Below are positions 1 through 8,477 of a DNA stretch of 64,000 nucleotides, piece by piece. The DNA is taken from assembly GCF_009690905.1 (NCBI RefSeq), contig NZ_VOSW01000025.1:1-64000 (forward strand), in the 5' to 3' direction. Source of the DNA: Paraburkholderia madseniana (GTDB taxonomy: Bacteria > Pseudomonadota > Gammaproteobacteria > Burkholderiales > Burkholderiaceae). The position numbers and the translations under genes were made by a program. Positions within the stretch are counted from its first letter, which is position 1, and each line of letters begins with the position of its first letter. The notes beneath the pieces are model-generated. The model was not told where the DNA came from and searched no databases. It saw only the letters and a list, made by a program, of their open reading frames with translations.

Positions 1-30
1 AGCATTAGCGGTTTGAGCTGCTTTCTCTTG

Positions 31-84
31 CCTACTTCTCTTTGCAGCCGGCAAAGAGAAGTAGGTGCCGCCCCGCACAGGGGC
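31..84. repeat. Palindromic intergenic repeat with two hairpins
   Basis: A perfect 15-bp inverted repeat (arms 31-45 and 51-65, 5-nt loop) is followed directly by a second short hairpin (arms 70-74 and 80-84). No gene overlaps it. I recall very similar sequence scattered between genes in Paraburkholderia genomes, so I read it as a copy of an interspersed palindromic element; only one copy is evident here. It could also act as a transcription terminator for a gene left of the window, although no T-run follows. Confidence 0.6.
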
Positions 85-275
85 AACGCTAATAGACCAC
101 TAACAAAACAAGGAAAGGCCAAAGCCCAGGCACACAGACAAACAAGCGCCGCGCAGGCAAAAAAACCATTTCACTCCCCGTTCTAAGAATCAACCAAATA
201 CTTGGTTGCCCACCCCCTTCCCCTCCCGTACCGTTCTCAGATTGCGCTCGGCGCCCGGCCCGCTCTGGAGAACTC

Positions 276-1550
276 ATGCCAACATCTGAATCGCACGCAT
301 CCCCGAATCCCACCACCGCAGATGCAGCAGACCCGTTCGGCGAAAACGAACTAACCCAACGCTTCGCACCTGTATTCGCCCGCATCGCCGAAGGTGCAGT
401 AGAACGCGAACAGAATCGGGAACTGGCCTACGCGCCGGTGGAATGGCTGCGCGAAGCCGGATACACCAAACTGCGCGTGCCCAGGCGCTTCGGTGGCGAA
501 GGCATCTCGCTGAAAGCGTTCTTTGCGTTAGTCACGCGTCTCGGCGAAGCGGACTCGAACCTTCCGCAAATCCTGCGCGTGCACGGAGGATTTATTGAAT
601 CGCTGCTGGAAAATGGTGATGAATCGTTGCGTGACCGATGGTTCACGCGTATCGCACAAGGTCAGATTATCGGCGGCGCCGTTTCCGAACGCACCGGCGT
701 GACCAACAACAGCGTACGTCTCACCCAAAGCGACGGTGCGTGGAATCTCGACGGCGAGAAGTACTACACCACAGGCACGCTCTACGCCGACTGGGTCGAC
801 GTTACCGCGCACGACGGCGAAAGCGACGTCCGCGTACTCGTCAAAACCGATGCGCCAGGGCTCGCCCGCATCGACGATTGGGATGGTTTCGGGCAGCGTC
901 TGACCGGTAGCGGCACGGCACGTTTCGATCACGTGCCGGTCTCACTCGACAATCTGTACCGCCGATATAACGCGTCCGAACCACGCCGTAACAGTCTGCT
1001 TACTGCGTACTATCAGGCACTGCATGTCGCGAACCTTGCCGGTATCAGTCGCGCGGCACTGCGCGATGCGGTGGCGTTCACACAAGGTAAAACGAGAACC
1101 TTCGGCATTCCGGGTGAATCGAGCCCGCGCGACAATCCCTTGGTGCATCGTGTAGTCGGCCGGCTTGCAAGCCTTGCGTACTCGACGCAGAGCATCAGCG
1201 CTTCGCTAGCCAGCGCGATCGATGAAGTGTCGGTCGCGCGGCAGGAAGGCCGCACTGACGAACAGACCTATGTGCGCCTCGACATCCAGACTTTCCAGGC
1301 GCAGCAGATCGTCATCGAACAAACCCTGCAAGCGGCGACTTTGTTGTTCGAAGTGGGCGGTGCATCGGCGACCAGCGAGACGCGCCGCTTCGATCGGTAC
1401 TGGCGCAATGCGCGTGTGCTGGCGTCGCACAATCCGGCAATCATCCGCGAAGCCGCTATCGGTGATTTCTATCTGAATGGAACTGCGCACAAGGAAAGGT
1501 TTGGCGTGGCGCGGAATCCGGAAGTCTCCGCGGCGGCTGCTCAGCTGTAA
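276..1550 (+). CDS. Acyl-CoA dehydrogenase-fold flavoprotein, DszC/SfnB-like
   Basis: This 424-residue protein has the acyl-CoA dehydrogenase architecture: a helical N-terminal part (about 25-130), a beta middle part with a GGAVSERTG stretch near residue 133, and a C-terminal helical part (about 250-400). Known: the DszC/SfnB branch acts as a reduced-flavin-dependent monooxygenase or oxidoreductase in organosulfur use, not in fatty-acid oxidation. The neighbours (sulfonate-binding protein and flavin-dependent monooxygenase) support a sulfur-acquisition role. The ATG follows a GGAG ribosome site about 7 nt upstream. A strong terminator lies just downstream. Substrate cannot be read from sequence; a plain acyl-CoA dehydrogenase is the alternative. 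Confidence 0.8.
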   Translation: MPTSESHASPNPTTADAADPFGENELTQRFAPVFARIAEGAVEREQNRELAYAPVEWLREAGYTKLRVPRRFGGEGISLKAFFALVTRLGEADSNLPQILRVHGGFIESLLENGDESLRDRWFTRIAQGQIIGGAVSERTGVTNNSVRLTQSDGAWNLDGEKYYTTGTLYADWVDVTAHDGESDVRVLVKTDAPGLARIDDWDGFGQRLTGSGTARFDHVPVSLDNLYRRYNASEPRRNSLLTAYYQALHVANLAGISRAALRDAVAFTQGKTRTFGIPGESSPRDNPLVHRVVGRLASLAYSTQSISASLASAIDEVSVARQEGRTDEQTYVRLDIQTFQAQQIVIEQTLQAATLLFEVGGASATSETRRFDRYWRNARVLASHNPAIIREAAIGDFYLNGTAHKERFGVARNPEVSAAAAQL

Positions 1551-1608
1551 AAAAGTATCAGGTCGAGGTGCCCGCCTATGCCGCGGCGCACCCGGCGCGC
1601 TAAAACGA

Positions 1609-1640
1609 CTAAGGCCGCTCACGCGGCCTTAGAACTTTTT
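1609..1640. terminator. Bidirectional intrinsic terminator
   Basis: A perfect 10-bp stem (arms 1609-1618 and 1623-1632, 4-nt loop) is followed by a T-run on the plus strand (1636-1640) and preceded by four A residues that give a T-run on the minus strand. It sits between two convergent genes and probably ends both transcripts. Confidence 0.85.
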
Positions 1641-1687
1641 GCCCGGCAGGAATCTGGTTCGACGCTGGATCCAACAGGTTCCTCAGA

Positions 1688-2662
1688 TCACTTCGCCGAG
1701 GGCGTCCAGATACGGATGTCCGTCGCTTTCAAAGTGGCGGGAATCAGCCCCGCGGCGCGATACGTGTCGGCGATGCGCTGCTGTTCGGCCAATTGATCGC
1801 GTTTCACCGGCACGATGTCGTAGCTGCGACGGCTATTGGCCAATTCGACAGTCGGTTCAGGAATATTGCCCCACACTGGCCCGAGAATCTGTGCGGCTTC
1901 CTGGGGATGTGCCTTGACCCACTTGCCCGTCGTGTTCAATTCGTCGAATACGACGCGCAGCACATCGGGATGCTTGTCAGCGAAGGTCGTTGTCGCCGTA
2001 TAAAAACGGTTGTATTGAGCGACGCCGCCGCTGCCGTCCGCGATCACACGAACATGCGCCTCACGCTGCTGGGCCGCGAGAAACGGGTCCCAGATGGCCC
2101 ATGCATCGATATTGCCGCCGCGGAAAGCGGCGAGCGCGTCGGGCGCCTCCAGATAGCGCACCTGTATATCGTTGATCGTCAGACCCGCTTTAGCCAAAGC
2201 GCTCAGCAACAGGAAGTTGCAGCCCGAACCTTTGGACACCGCCACACGTTTGCCCTTCAGGTCCGCCACCGAATGAATCGGCGAATCCGGCGGCACAATG
2301 ATCGCCTGGGCGGTCGGCGCAGAGGTCTCTTCGGCGTAATAGGTCAGCGGCGCATTGGCGGCCTGCGTAAAGAGCGCAAAGGCATCCGCCACATCCGCAT
2401 GCAGATCGACGCTGCCGGCGTTGAGCGACTGCAGCAGGCCCGTCGAGAACTCGTGCCAGCTCACGTCATAGCCGAGCGCGTTGAGCTTCTTCTCGAGGGC
2501 GCCAGTTCGCTTCAACAGAATGAACAGCGTCGATGAGCGCTGGTAGCTGATCGACACCGTTTCGTTGGCGCATGCCACGTCGGTCGACAGCACGCCGCCC
2601 ATCAACGTCAGGCATACGCAGAGGCGTCGCAGGCTTCGGGAGCCGGAGAAAGCGAGGGGCAT
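1688..2662 (-). CDS. Aliphatic sulfonate ABC transporter substrate-binding protein (SsuA-like)
   Basis: A 324-residue periplasmic binding protein of the SsuA/NrtT type. It has an N-terminal signal peptide (hydrophobic stretch ending at a VACA-N site near residue 33) and the family-typical VADLKGKRVAV block at about residues 135-145, followed by GSGCNFLL and WAIWDPF segments. The start at 2662 gives a normal signal peptide; upstream in-frame codons would add a long non-signal extension. Known: such proteins deliver alkanesulfonates or taurine to an SsuBC-type permease. No permease or ATPase gene is in the window, so it is either an orphan subunit or uses components elsewhere. It diverges from the flavin monooxygenase at 2848, with about 185 bp between them. 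Confidence 0.82.
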   Translation of the reverse strand: MPLAFSGSRSLRRLCVCLTLMGGVLSTDVACANETVSISYQRSSTLFILLKRTGALEKKLNALGYDVSWHEFSTGLLQSLNAGSVDLHADVADAFALFTQAANAPLTYYAEETSAPTAQAIIVPPDSPIHSVADLKGKRVAVSKGSGCNFLLLSALAKAGLTINDIQVRYLEAPDALAAFRGGNIDAWAIWDPFLAAQQREAHVRVIADGSGGVAQYNRFYTATTTFADKHPDVLRVVFDELNTTGKWVKAHPQEAAQILGPVWGNIPEPTVELANSRRSYDIVPVKRDQLAEQQRIADTYRAAGLIPATLKATDIRIWTPSAK

Positions 2663-2847
2663 CGATCGAGATCCATGTGAAGTGGGTATGCGGAATCGCT
2701 GAATATATAAAAGAATGACACACGGCCAAAGACTGATTTCATCGATCGATATGGGTAGAAATTGGAACGCGTGGCGGCGGTATCGCTCATCATTCGAAGT
2801 TTGATGCGACTTGAAGCGCACGCTTTCACCGTGGAGATTTCTGCGTT

Positions 2848-3906
2848 ATGTCGACACTCCCTCCCCGCTTCGGCGTCTGGGCACTGGTTCATGGCAGCCG
2901 CGCCGCGCTGCAGGACCCCGATGAACCGTACGACGCGTCGTGGGCGCGAAACAAAGCCCTCGTTCTCGAAGCCGAGCGGCTCGGTTACGATTCCGTGCTG
3001 GTCGCGCAACATACGATCAATCCGCACAATCCCGACTTCGATCAGCTCGAAGCGTGGACCGCCTCGGCCGCGCTCGCGGCGCTAACCGAACGCATCGAGA
3101 TCATCGCCGCCATCAAGCCGTATCTGTATCACCCGGTGGTGTTGGCAAAGATGGCGCAGCAGATCGAACACATCAGTGGCGGGCGCTTCGCGATCAATCT
3201 TGTCAACGCGTGGAATCGTCCTGAGCTGGAACGCGCCGGTATCGGCTTCGCGGAGCACGACGCGCGTTATGCGTACGGTCGCGAGTGGATCACAGTGGTG
3301 GATTCCTTGCTGCGCGGCGAGCGTACGCGTTTTCGCGGCGAGCATTTTAATGTGGATGACTATCTATTGCGCCCCGCGGATCCGTTTCGCAACCGTCCGC
3401 GCATCTACGTCGGCGGCGAATCGGAACCGGCGCGGGAACTGGTCGCCGGCAAGGGCGACGTGTGGTTCATCAACGGCCAGCCACTGGACGCCGTCAAAGC
3501 GTTGATCGCGGATGTCTCCGGCCGCAAGCGCCCCGCTCCGCACGAGCCGCTGCGTTTTGGTTTGTCGGCCTTCGTCATCGCTCGTGAGTCCGGCGAGGCC
3601 GCCGATCAGCACCTCGCCCATCTGTTCGCACTGGCCGCAAAAGATGCCCCGCTACGCGAGCAACAGAAATCGAACATCGACCCCAAGGCGGTGATGTTCC
3701 AGACCTTCGCGCAAACCCCGCGCGTGGGTTCGAACGGCGGCACGGCGGCTGGACTGGTCGGCAGCTATGACACGGTCGCGCAGCGGATCGCCGATTTTCA
3801 TCGTGCCGGGATCGAGTTATTCATGTTGCAATTCCAGCCGTTCGAGACTGACATGCGCATTTTTGCCGAAGAAGTGATTCCGCGGGTACGTCACCTGCTC
3901 GGCTGA
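2848..3906 (+). CDS. LLM-class flavin-dependent monooxygenase (alkanesulfonate-type)
   Basis: A 352-residue luciferase-like monooxygenase. Visible family features are the N-terminal barrel strand FGVWALVHG, the IEIIAAIKPYLYHPVVLAKMA segment (about 85-105), ISGGRFAINLVNAW (about 110-123) and RPRIYVGGES (about 184-193). Known: SsuD and SfnG members use reduced FMN and oxygen to cleave C-S bonds of alkanesulfonates or sulfones. The divergent SsuA-like gene and the DszC/SfnB-like gene make a sulfur-scavenging role likely. The exact substrate is not predictable, and no flavin reductase is encoded nearby. Confidence 0.82.
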   Translation: MSTLPPRFGVWALVHGSRAALQDPDEPYDASWARNKALVLEAERLGYDSVLVAQHTINPHNPDFDQLEAWTASAALAALTERIEIIAAIKPYLYHPVVLAKMAQQIEHISGGRFAINLVNAWNRPELERAGIGFAEHDARYAYGREWITVVDSLLRGERTRFRGEHFNVDDYLLRPADPFRNRPRIYVGGESEPARELVAGKGDVWFINGQPLDAVKALIADVSGRKRPAPHEPLRFGLSAFVIARESGEAADQHLAHLFALAAKDAPLREQQKSNIDPKAVMFQTFAQTPRVGSNGGTAAGLVGSYDTVAQRIADFHRAGIELFMLQFQPFETDMRIFAEEVIPRVRHLLG

Positions 3907-3999
3907 TCCGGGCGAGGTCCGCGGCTTTCCGCGCGTCGCACTCATGTGGCACAGTATCGTCAGGCGCATGCGCTACGCTTGCGATACTGGACAGCCCCG

Positions 4000-4527
4000 A
4001 TGAGCGAGATGAAGAACCCGACCGCCTACGAGCCCCCGGTCGACGAAGACCAGCTTCTGCTGAAGTGGATCCGGCGCGCGCGTGAATCCCAGATGAGCCA
4101 TTACGACATGGCCGACCTGCTATCGGCGCGGGACCGCAGCGTCGGCTGGCTGGTCACCGCATTGACCGCGTTTGTGGGGACGACCGTGTTTGCGTCGCTG
4201 ACTTCGACCGCCGTCTCGCCGGCGCTCAGGATCTTCGTGGGCTTCGTGAGCGTTGCGGCGGCGGTCTCAGCCGCGCTGCAAACCTTCCTCAGATATGCGG
4301 AGCGTGCGGAAAAGCATCGCGCGGCGGGGGCCCGCTATGGCGCTGTGCGGCGCAGGCTGGAAGCGATCTTCGCAGGTGACGCCGACGCACGCGATGGCCA
4401 CTATCTCACCGCGATCCGCGACGAACTCGACCGGCTCGCTGAAGATTCACCGAACGTGCCGCCGCGCATTTTCTATCGCACCCAGCGAACCCTGTCCGCC
4501 GAACCGCGACGAAGCCGCGATGCCTGA
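4000..4527 (+). CDS. SLATT-like two-TM membrane protein (DUF4231 type)
   Basis: A 175-residue protein with a charged N-terminal helix (about 18-45), two closely spaced membrane segments (about 47-67 and 76-97) and a long basic C-terminal helix with a KHRAAGARYGAVRRRLE pattern (about 105-121). This layout fits the SLATT family. Known: SLATT proteins are predicted pore-forming effectors of nucleotide-controlled conflict systems, usually beside SMODS, SLOG or other sensor genes. Here no nucleotidyltransferase or SLOG gene is adjacent. An in-frame upstream GTG/ATG would add 18 residues; I chose 4000 because it starts just before the conserved part. Confidence 0.6.
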   Translation: MSEMKNPTAYEPPVDEDQLLLKWIRRARESQMSHYDMADLLSARDRSVGWLVTALTAFVGTTVFASLTSTAVSPALRIFVGFVSVAAAVSAALQTFLRYAERAEKHRAAGARYGAVRRRLEAIFAGDADARDGHYLTAIRDELDRLAEDSPNVPPRIFYRTQRTLSAEPRRSRDA

Positions 4528-4976
4528 GCGACCCGGTTGACTGTAGTTGTCGAAGAATGCGGGGTCGTCGTAAATGTTCTGTGTCATTTGTAAATGGCAT
4601 TAACTTCAATTGAAGCAACGCGACCGCTGATGTATATGCGCGGGACCCGCAGCGTGTCATTTGCCCATGCAGTTTCAATTGCTGGGATCAACCACAATTC
4701 CTGTTGAGGCGCCTGACAGCCTATATAGGCCGCGCCTTGCGGCCCTTAAGGGTCACTTAAGGACATTGCCTGCACAATGCTCGGTGGTGAGAATACCCCT
4801 ATCTACAGGCATGTTTTTCCACCACTCATTCGAAACACGATAGTCCCGCCCGGCCTTCCGGTATTTACGTCTTTCCGGGCCTTGGCGTCCGCCCGATTAT
4901 GGTATCGTCCGACCTGCGCTTTAAGGCGCATTGCCACACTCAATCGGGAAGCGCAATCGCTCCCTAAAAAAAGATT
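4528..4976. other. 449-bp intergenic region with regulatory site and small hairpin
   Basis: No convincing gene is present. It holds the PmrA/QseB-like box (4745-4761) immediately after a GC-rich hairpin (arms 4728-4733 and 4739-4744, 5-nt loop). The region is less GC-rich than the flanking genes, as expected for a promoter region of the operon starting at 4977. Confidence 0.5.
4745..4761 (+). promoter_or_regulatory. PmrA/QseB-like response-regulator box
   Basis: Two identical CTTAAG half-sites are spaced by exactly 5 bp (CTTAAG-N5-CTTAAG), an 11-bp periodic direct repeat. Known: this is the consensus arrangement for PmrA and QseB, OmpR-family regulators of envelope genes. A CACAAT hexamer at 4773-4778 could be the -10 element. 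The downstream operon encodes a DUF4118 membrane protein, a hydrolase and a MipA-type outer-membrane protein. No PmrAB/QseBC pair is encoded in the window. Confidence 0.55.
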
Positions 4977-5747
4977 ATGGAAGTCCAAAACGCCCGTCGT
5001 TGGGCACCACGGGGAACCCGCGTCTGGCTCACCGCGGCCGCCGCATTGGCGATCGCGAGCGGAGTACGCCTGTTGCTCCATCCGCTGCTGGGACCGATCA
5101 TGCCGGGCACCGCCTTCTATATCGCGGCGGCGCTGGTCGAGTACTTTTGCGGGCTGGCCCCGGCGCTTACCGTCATGGTGCTCGGCCTGGGTATCGCCGA
5201 CTATCTGTTCGTCCCGCCCTACGCAACCATCGACGTATTCGATCGCGCCGACCTCGTCCTGCTGGTCTCGTATCCGTTGGTGACGCTGCTTGTCATCGTG
5301 CTGATCGAACGCCTGCGCCGCTCGCAGTTTCGTGCCGAACTGATCGCGTCCGTTGCGCAGTCGCGCTATGAAATGCTGCTGCGTCACGATAACGAACGCA
5401 TGCTGGCACGCCGCGGCGTCGACGAAACACACCGGCTGCTGCGCCACCTGTCCCATCACCACAGGACGTTCATTTTCATTCAGGCGCTCGAGCGCAACGC
5501 GTTACAGCCGGGCAACGACGTCAAGCCGCAAGGCGTGCTGCCGCGCCTGCCCAACCAGATTGCACCGGGCCCGCGCTTCGCCGATGTCGATCCCGACGAC
5601 ATCCAGCGGCTCAGCAAGGCGCTGTGGCCCGGCAGCCATCGCGTGCACCTGAAAAGTGGCGATGGTCCGTCGAAGCTGACCGAGTGCATGTGCGAACGGT
5701 TCACCACCCACGCCGGCGAGTTTCTCGTCCTACGGATCGGAGCCTGA
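4977..5747 (+). CDS. DUF4118 membrane protein
   Basis: A 256-residue protein. The first 115 residues form the DUF4118 module known from the sensor kinase KdpD: membrane segments at about 17-34, 45-75 and 93-112 with the typical GLAPALTVMVLG...DYLFVPPYATI stretch. After that come a helical linker (113-160) and a soluble tail of about 95 residues that I do not recognise. There is no kinase domain, so it is a detached sensor-type membrane module. It starts an operon: 3 bp separate it from the hydrolase gene. The ribosome site is weak (an A-rich AAAAAAAGA). A PmrA/QseB-like box lies about 215 bp upstream. Confidence 0.72.
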   Translation: MEVQNARRWAPRGTRVWLTAAAALAIASGVRLLLHPLLGPIMPGTAFYIAAALVEYFCGLAPALTVMVLGLGIADYLFVPPYATIDVFDRADLVLLVSYPLVTLLVIVLIERLRRSQFRAELIASVAQSRYEMLLRHDNERMLARRGVDETHRLLRHLSHHHRTFIFIQALERNALQPGNDVKPQGVLPRLPNQIAPGPRFADVDPDDIQRLSKALWPGSHRVHLKSGDGPSKLTECMCERFTTHAGEFLVLRIGA

Positions 5748-5750
5748 TCC

Positions 5751-6635
5751 ATGAGTCAACCGACGAGTCTCTTCTTACCCGGCGACGATCATGCCGTGCT
5801 GATGTTGCACGGCCTGTCGAGTTCGCCGCTCGAATTGCGTTTTCTCGCCCGCTATCTGAACGCCGAGGGCTTCACCACCTGCGCGCCCGTCCTGCCGGGC
5901 TACAGCGCCGGCTCGGAAGAAGAAGCGATGGAGGCGTGGCTCGAGGCGGCCGTGCGCGAGTACGACGCGTTGGCCGAGCGCTTTGCCCGCGTCTCGATCT
6001 GCGGGCTATCGATCGGCGCGGCCCTGGCGCTGGCACTGGCGCATCGCCGTCCAGGGGCGCAGTCGCTTGTATTGCTGTCACTGACGCTCTCATACGACGG
6101 CTGGGCGATCCCCTGGTATCGTTTCCTGCTCAACTGGGCGTACTTCACGCCGATGCGCAAACGCTGGCGCTACCGCGAGGAGGCGCCGTTCGGCCTGCGC
6201 AACGAAGCGCTTCGTGCAAAGATCGCCCGCGCGATGCAGCGCAGTGACTTCAGCGAAGTCGGTCCGTCGACGATTTCATTGCCGGCATTGCACCAGGCGA
6301 GCCGCCTCGCCGCGAGCGTGCGCACGCAGGTACGCGACATCAAGACCGATTGCCTGATTGTCCATGCGATCGACGATGAGACGTCGAGCCCACGCAATGC
6401 ACGTTTTGTCGCCACGAATATCGGCGCTGCCTTTTTACGCACAATCTGGCTGGATGATTCGTATCACATGATTACGTCGGACAACGAGCGCGAAATCGTC
6501 GCGCGCGAAACCACCCTGTTTCTGCGCGAGAGCGAAGCCGTCCATAGCGGCGACGACGGCAAACAACAGGTCGTCTCGAAGGCTCTGGCGCGACGCCTCA
6601 GGCAACTCGCGGCGCTTGGCAAGGAGCGCGCATGA
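5751..6635 (+). CDS. Alpha/beta hydrolase (carboxylesterase-like)
   Basis: A 294-residue serine hydrolase. Visible features: oxyanion-region HG at residues 20-21, nucleophile elbow GLSIG with Ser87, candidate acid Asp208/209 in HAIDDE, and candidate His239 in DSYHM. No signal peptide, so it is cytoplasmic. Known: this compact family includes monoacylglycerol-lipase and carboxylesterase types. The gene starts 3 bp after the DUF4118 gene and overlaps the next start by 4 bp (ATGA), which indicates translational coupling. The tail after residue 260 is basic and poorly conserved in appearance. Substrate unknown; the coupling to an outer-membrane protein suggests envelope lipid or a related ester. 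Confidence 0.8.
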   Translation: MSQPTSLFLPGDDHAVLMLHGLSSSPLELRFLARYLNAEGFTTCAPVLPGYSAGSEEEAMEAWLEAAVREYDALAERFARVSICGLSIGAALALALAHRRPGAQSLVLLSLTLSYDGWAIPWYRFLLNWAYFTPMRKRWRYREEAPFGLRNEALRAKIARAMQRSDFSEVGPSTISLPALHQASRLAASVRTQVRDIKTDCLIVHAIDDETSSPRNARFVATNIGAAFLRTIWLDDSYHMITSDNEREIVARETTLFLRESEAVHSGDDGKQQVVSKALARRLRQLAALGKERA

Positions 6636-7513
6636 CGGCGGATACCACGCTGAGGTTCGGCAAGCCCACGCGCGTTTCGCTGCGTACCACCCTCAGGTTC
6701 GGCAAACCCGCACGCATGTCGCTGCTGCTCGCCGCTGCGCTTGGCCTTTGCGCTGCGCATGCTGCCCACGCGGACGATGCAAGTCCGAACGCGACGACTG
6801 ACGCCAGTACCGGCGCGGCCACCGACAGCAAATGGAAAATCGGCGTGGGTCCTGGCGTGGTGATTACGCCCAAGTACCCGGGGTCCCGCCAGTTGAGCGT
6901 ATTCCCGTTCCCTGCGCTGGACATCTCATACGACGACCGGATTTTCTCGCAAGGCCCAGACGTGCTCGGCGTGAACGTGCTGCGCGGTCCTGCCTATCAC
7001 GTGGGCGCTGCACTGACTTTCGATTTCCAGATGCGCAAGGAGTCCGACGATCCGCGCCTGCATGGACTTGGTGATGTGAATGGCGGGCCGAAACTGAAGC
7101 TCTTCGCCGACTATACGTGGTGGGCGTTTACCGGGTCGGTGGCGTTGTACCAGGATATCGCCGGGCATCACCAGGGGACGACAGTCAGCACGGATTTCGT
7201 CGCTTCCGCGCCGGTTGGCGGCTGGTTGTTCTCGGTGGGACCTGGCTTCACCTGGGCGAATGGCACTTATACGCGGACGTTTTTCGGCGTGTCCGGGCAG
7301 CAAAGCGCGGCGTCAGGTTTGCCCACGTATAACACCAGTGCAGGCGTGCGGGACGTCCACATGAACGCCATGGTGACTTACGACTTTTCGAAGCACTGGA
7401 ATGGCTCGGTTTCCGCGACTTTCGGGCGACTGGAGCACGACGCGGCGAATAGCCCGATTACCGAAAAAAGATTCGAGCTCAATACGCTCGCTTCGGTGAA
7501 CTACAAGTTCTAG
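6632..7513 (+). CDS. MipA/OmpV family outer-membrane protein
   Basis: A 293-residue protein whose mature part has the MipA/OmpV beta-barrel pattern (GVGPGVVITPKYPGS near the start, alternating barrel strands, C-terminal VNYKF ending in Phe). The signal peptide appears to begin at an internal Met29 (6716): MSLLLAAALGLCAAHAAHA. The first 28 residues are an extension built from a 14-residue repeat. Translation may start at 6632, where the gene overlaps the hydrolase by ATGA, or at 6716. Known: MipA proteins scaffold murein hydrolases in Escherichia coli; relatives respond to envelope stress. Third gene of the DUF4118 operon. Confidence 0.85.
   Translation: MTADTTLRFGKPTRVSLRTTLRFGKPARMSLLLAAALGLCAAHAAHADDASPNATTDASTGAATDSKWKIGVGPGVVITPKYPGSRQLSVFPFPALDISYDDRIFSQGPDVLGVNVLRGPAYHVGAALTFDFQMRKESDDPRLHGLGDVNGGPKLKLFADYTWWAFTGSVALYQDIAGHHQGTTVSTDFVASAPVGGWLFSVGPGFTWANGTYTRTFFGVSGQQSAASGLPTYNTSAGVRDVHMNAMVTYDFSKHWNGSVSATFGRLEHDAANSPITEKRFELNTLASVNYKF
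6644..6727 (+). repeat. Two imperfect copies of a 42-bp minisatellite
   Basis: Copies 6644-6685 and 6686-6727 match at 33 of 42 positions and encode a repeated 14-residue unit (TLRFGKPTRVSLRT, then TLRFGKPARMSLLL) ahead of the MipA signal peptide. The unit looks imported into the 5' end of the gene. I recall similar repeated peptide units in several Burkholderia hypothetical proteins, but cannot check. Confidence 0.65.
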
Positions 7514-7517
7514 TTTC

Positions 7518-7552
7518 TGGTTTCTCGCGCGCTCGCAGCGTGCGAGAAACCA
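7518..7552. terminator. Hairpin between convergent mipA-like and yceH genes
   Basis: An 11-bp perfect stem (arms 7518-7528 and 7542-7552) lies between the stop codons of two convergent genes. No clear T-run follows on either strand, so Rho-independent activity is uncertain. Confidence 0.5.
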
Positions 7553-7574
7553 ACCGCCAATCACCAATCGCGTT

Positions 7575-8279
7575 TCAATCCCCCGTACCTAGCTCTTCAA
7601 CTTCAATCCCCAACTCGGCAGCCATTCGCCGCACCACCACCCGAAGCCGGCTCACCTCGTCGGCAAGCCGCTTCTGTTCAGCTTTGACCGCCTCGAACGC
7701 CGACAGCGGCACGACCTCATCGTCCCCGCCCGGCTGGGCAAGATCGCTTGCGCTGACTTCGCCGCATAGCAGATGCATCCAGCGATTTTCGCGCTCGCCC
7801 GGCGTGCGGGCCAGCTTCACCACCCGCGGCGGATCGTTGGCAGCCAGTTCGTCGAGAAACGCCTCGACCGACGAGATGTCGGCAAATCCATGCAGACGCG
7901 CGCTGTTCAAGCGCAACTCGGCTCCGGTCTGCGGACCGCGCAACAGCAACGTGGTCAGTAACGCTGCCGACTGGCTCGGCAACCCCAACACCCGATTCAT
8001 GTTGTGTTCGAAACGCGGTACACGGCTGCTGCTGCCTTCCATCACCAGGCTCAGCCGCTTCAATCCGTCGATGGCGGTCAGCACCTCGGCTTCGGTCGCA
8101 TTCATCACCGGCGCGCGGCCGGTTTTCTGATTGCAACCCAAGGTCAACGCGTTCAGCGAAAGCGGATAACTATCCGGCACGGTGTGCTGCTTTTCGACGA
8201 GCACACCAAGCACGCGCCCCTCAAGCAAGGTCAAGGCGCGGATGGAGGGACGGGAAACAGCGTCGGGAGTGGAGTTCAT
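7575..8279 (-). CDS. yceH: YceH family (DUF480) protein
   Basis: A 234-residue protein matching the YceH/UPF0502 family: an N-terminal LEGRVLGVLVEKQHTVPDSYPLSLNALTLGCNQK block (residues about 19-52), a second winged-helix-like part (about 90-165) and a C-terminal coiled coil (about 195-225). Known: the fold is a pair of winged helices; the biological role is unclear. I chose the start at 8279 because the conserved region begins 15 residues later and the in-frame upstream extension reads like non-coding sequence. It is convergent with the mipA-like gene and divergent from the XRE-cupin regulator. Confidence 0.88.
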   Translation of the reverse strand: MNSTPDAVSRPSIRALTLLEGRVLGVLVEKQHTVPDSYPLSLNALTLGCNQKTGRAPVMNATEAEVLTAIDGLKRLSLVMEGSSSRVPRFEHNMNRVLGLPSQSAALLTTLLLRGPQTGAELRLNSARLHGFADISSVEAFLDELAANDPPRVVKLARTPGERENRWMHLLCGEVSASDLAQPGGDDEVVPLSAFEAVKAEQKRLADEVSRLRVVVRRMAAELGIEVEELGTGD

Positions 8280-8477
8280 AGAAGATGTCGCGGCATGCGC
8301 CGCCGGGTCTCGTGGATGGTGTGCCTTACCGTTGCACAGCCTGGCGGCGGGTTTTAGTTGGTGGCCACTATGATAAACGGCCCGGCCGCTCGCAGTGTAC
8401 GAATCTCCGCAATGGCGAAGCGTGCCCGGACCGTGTTCGCATCCGATTCGGCGCATTTTTGTTTCGTTGACGGATTC

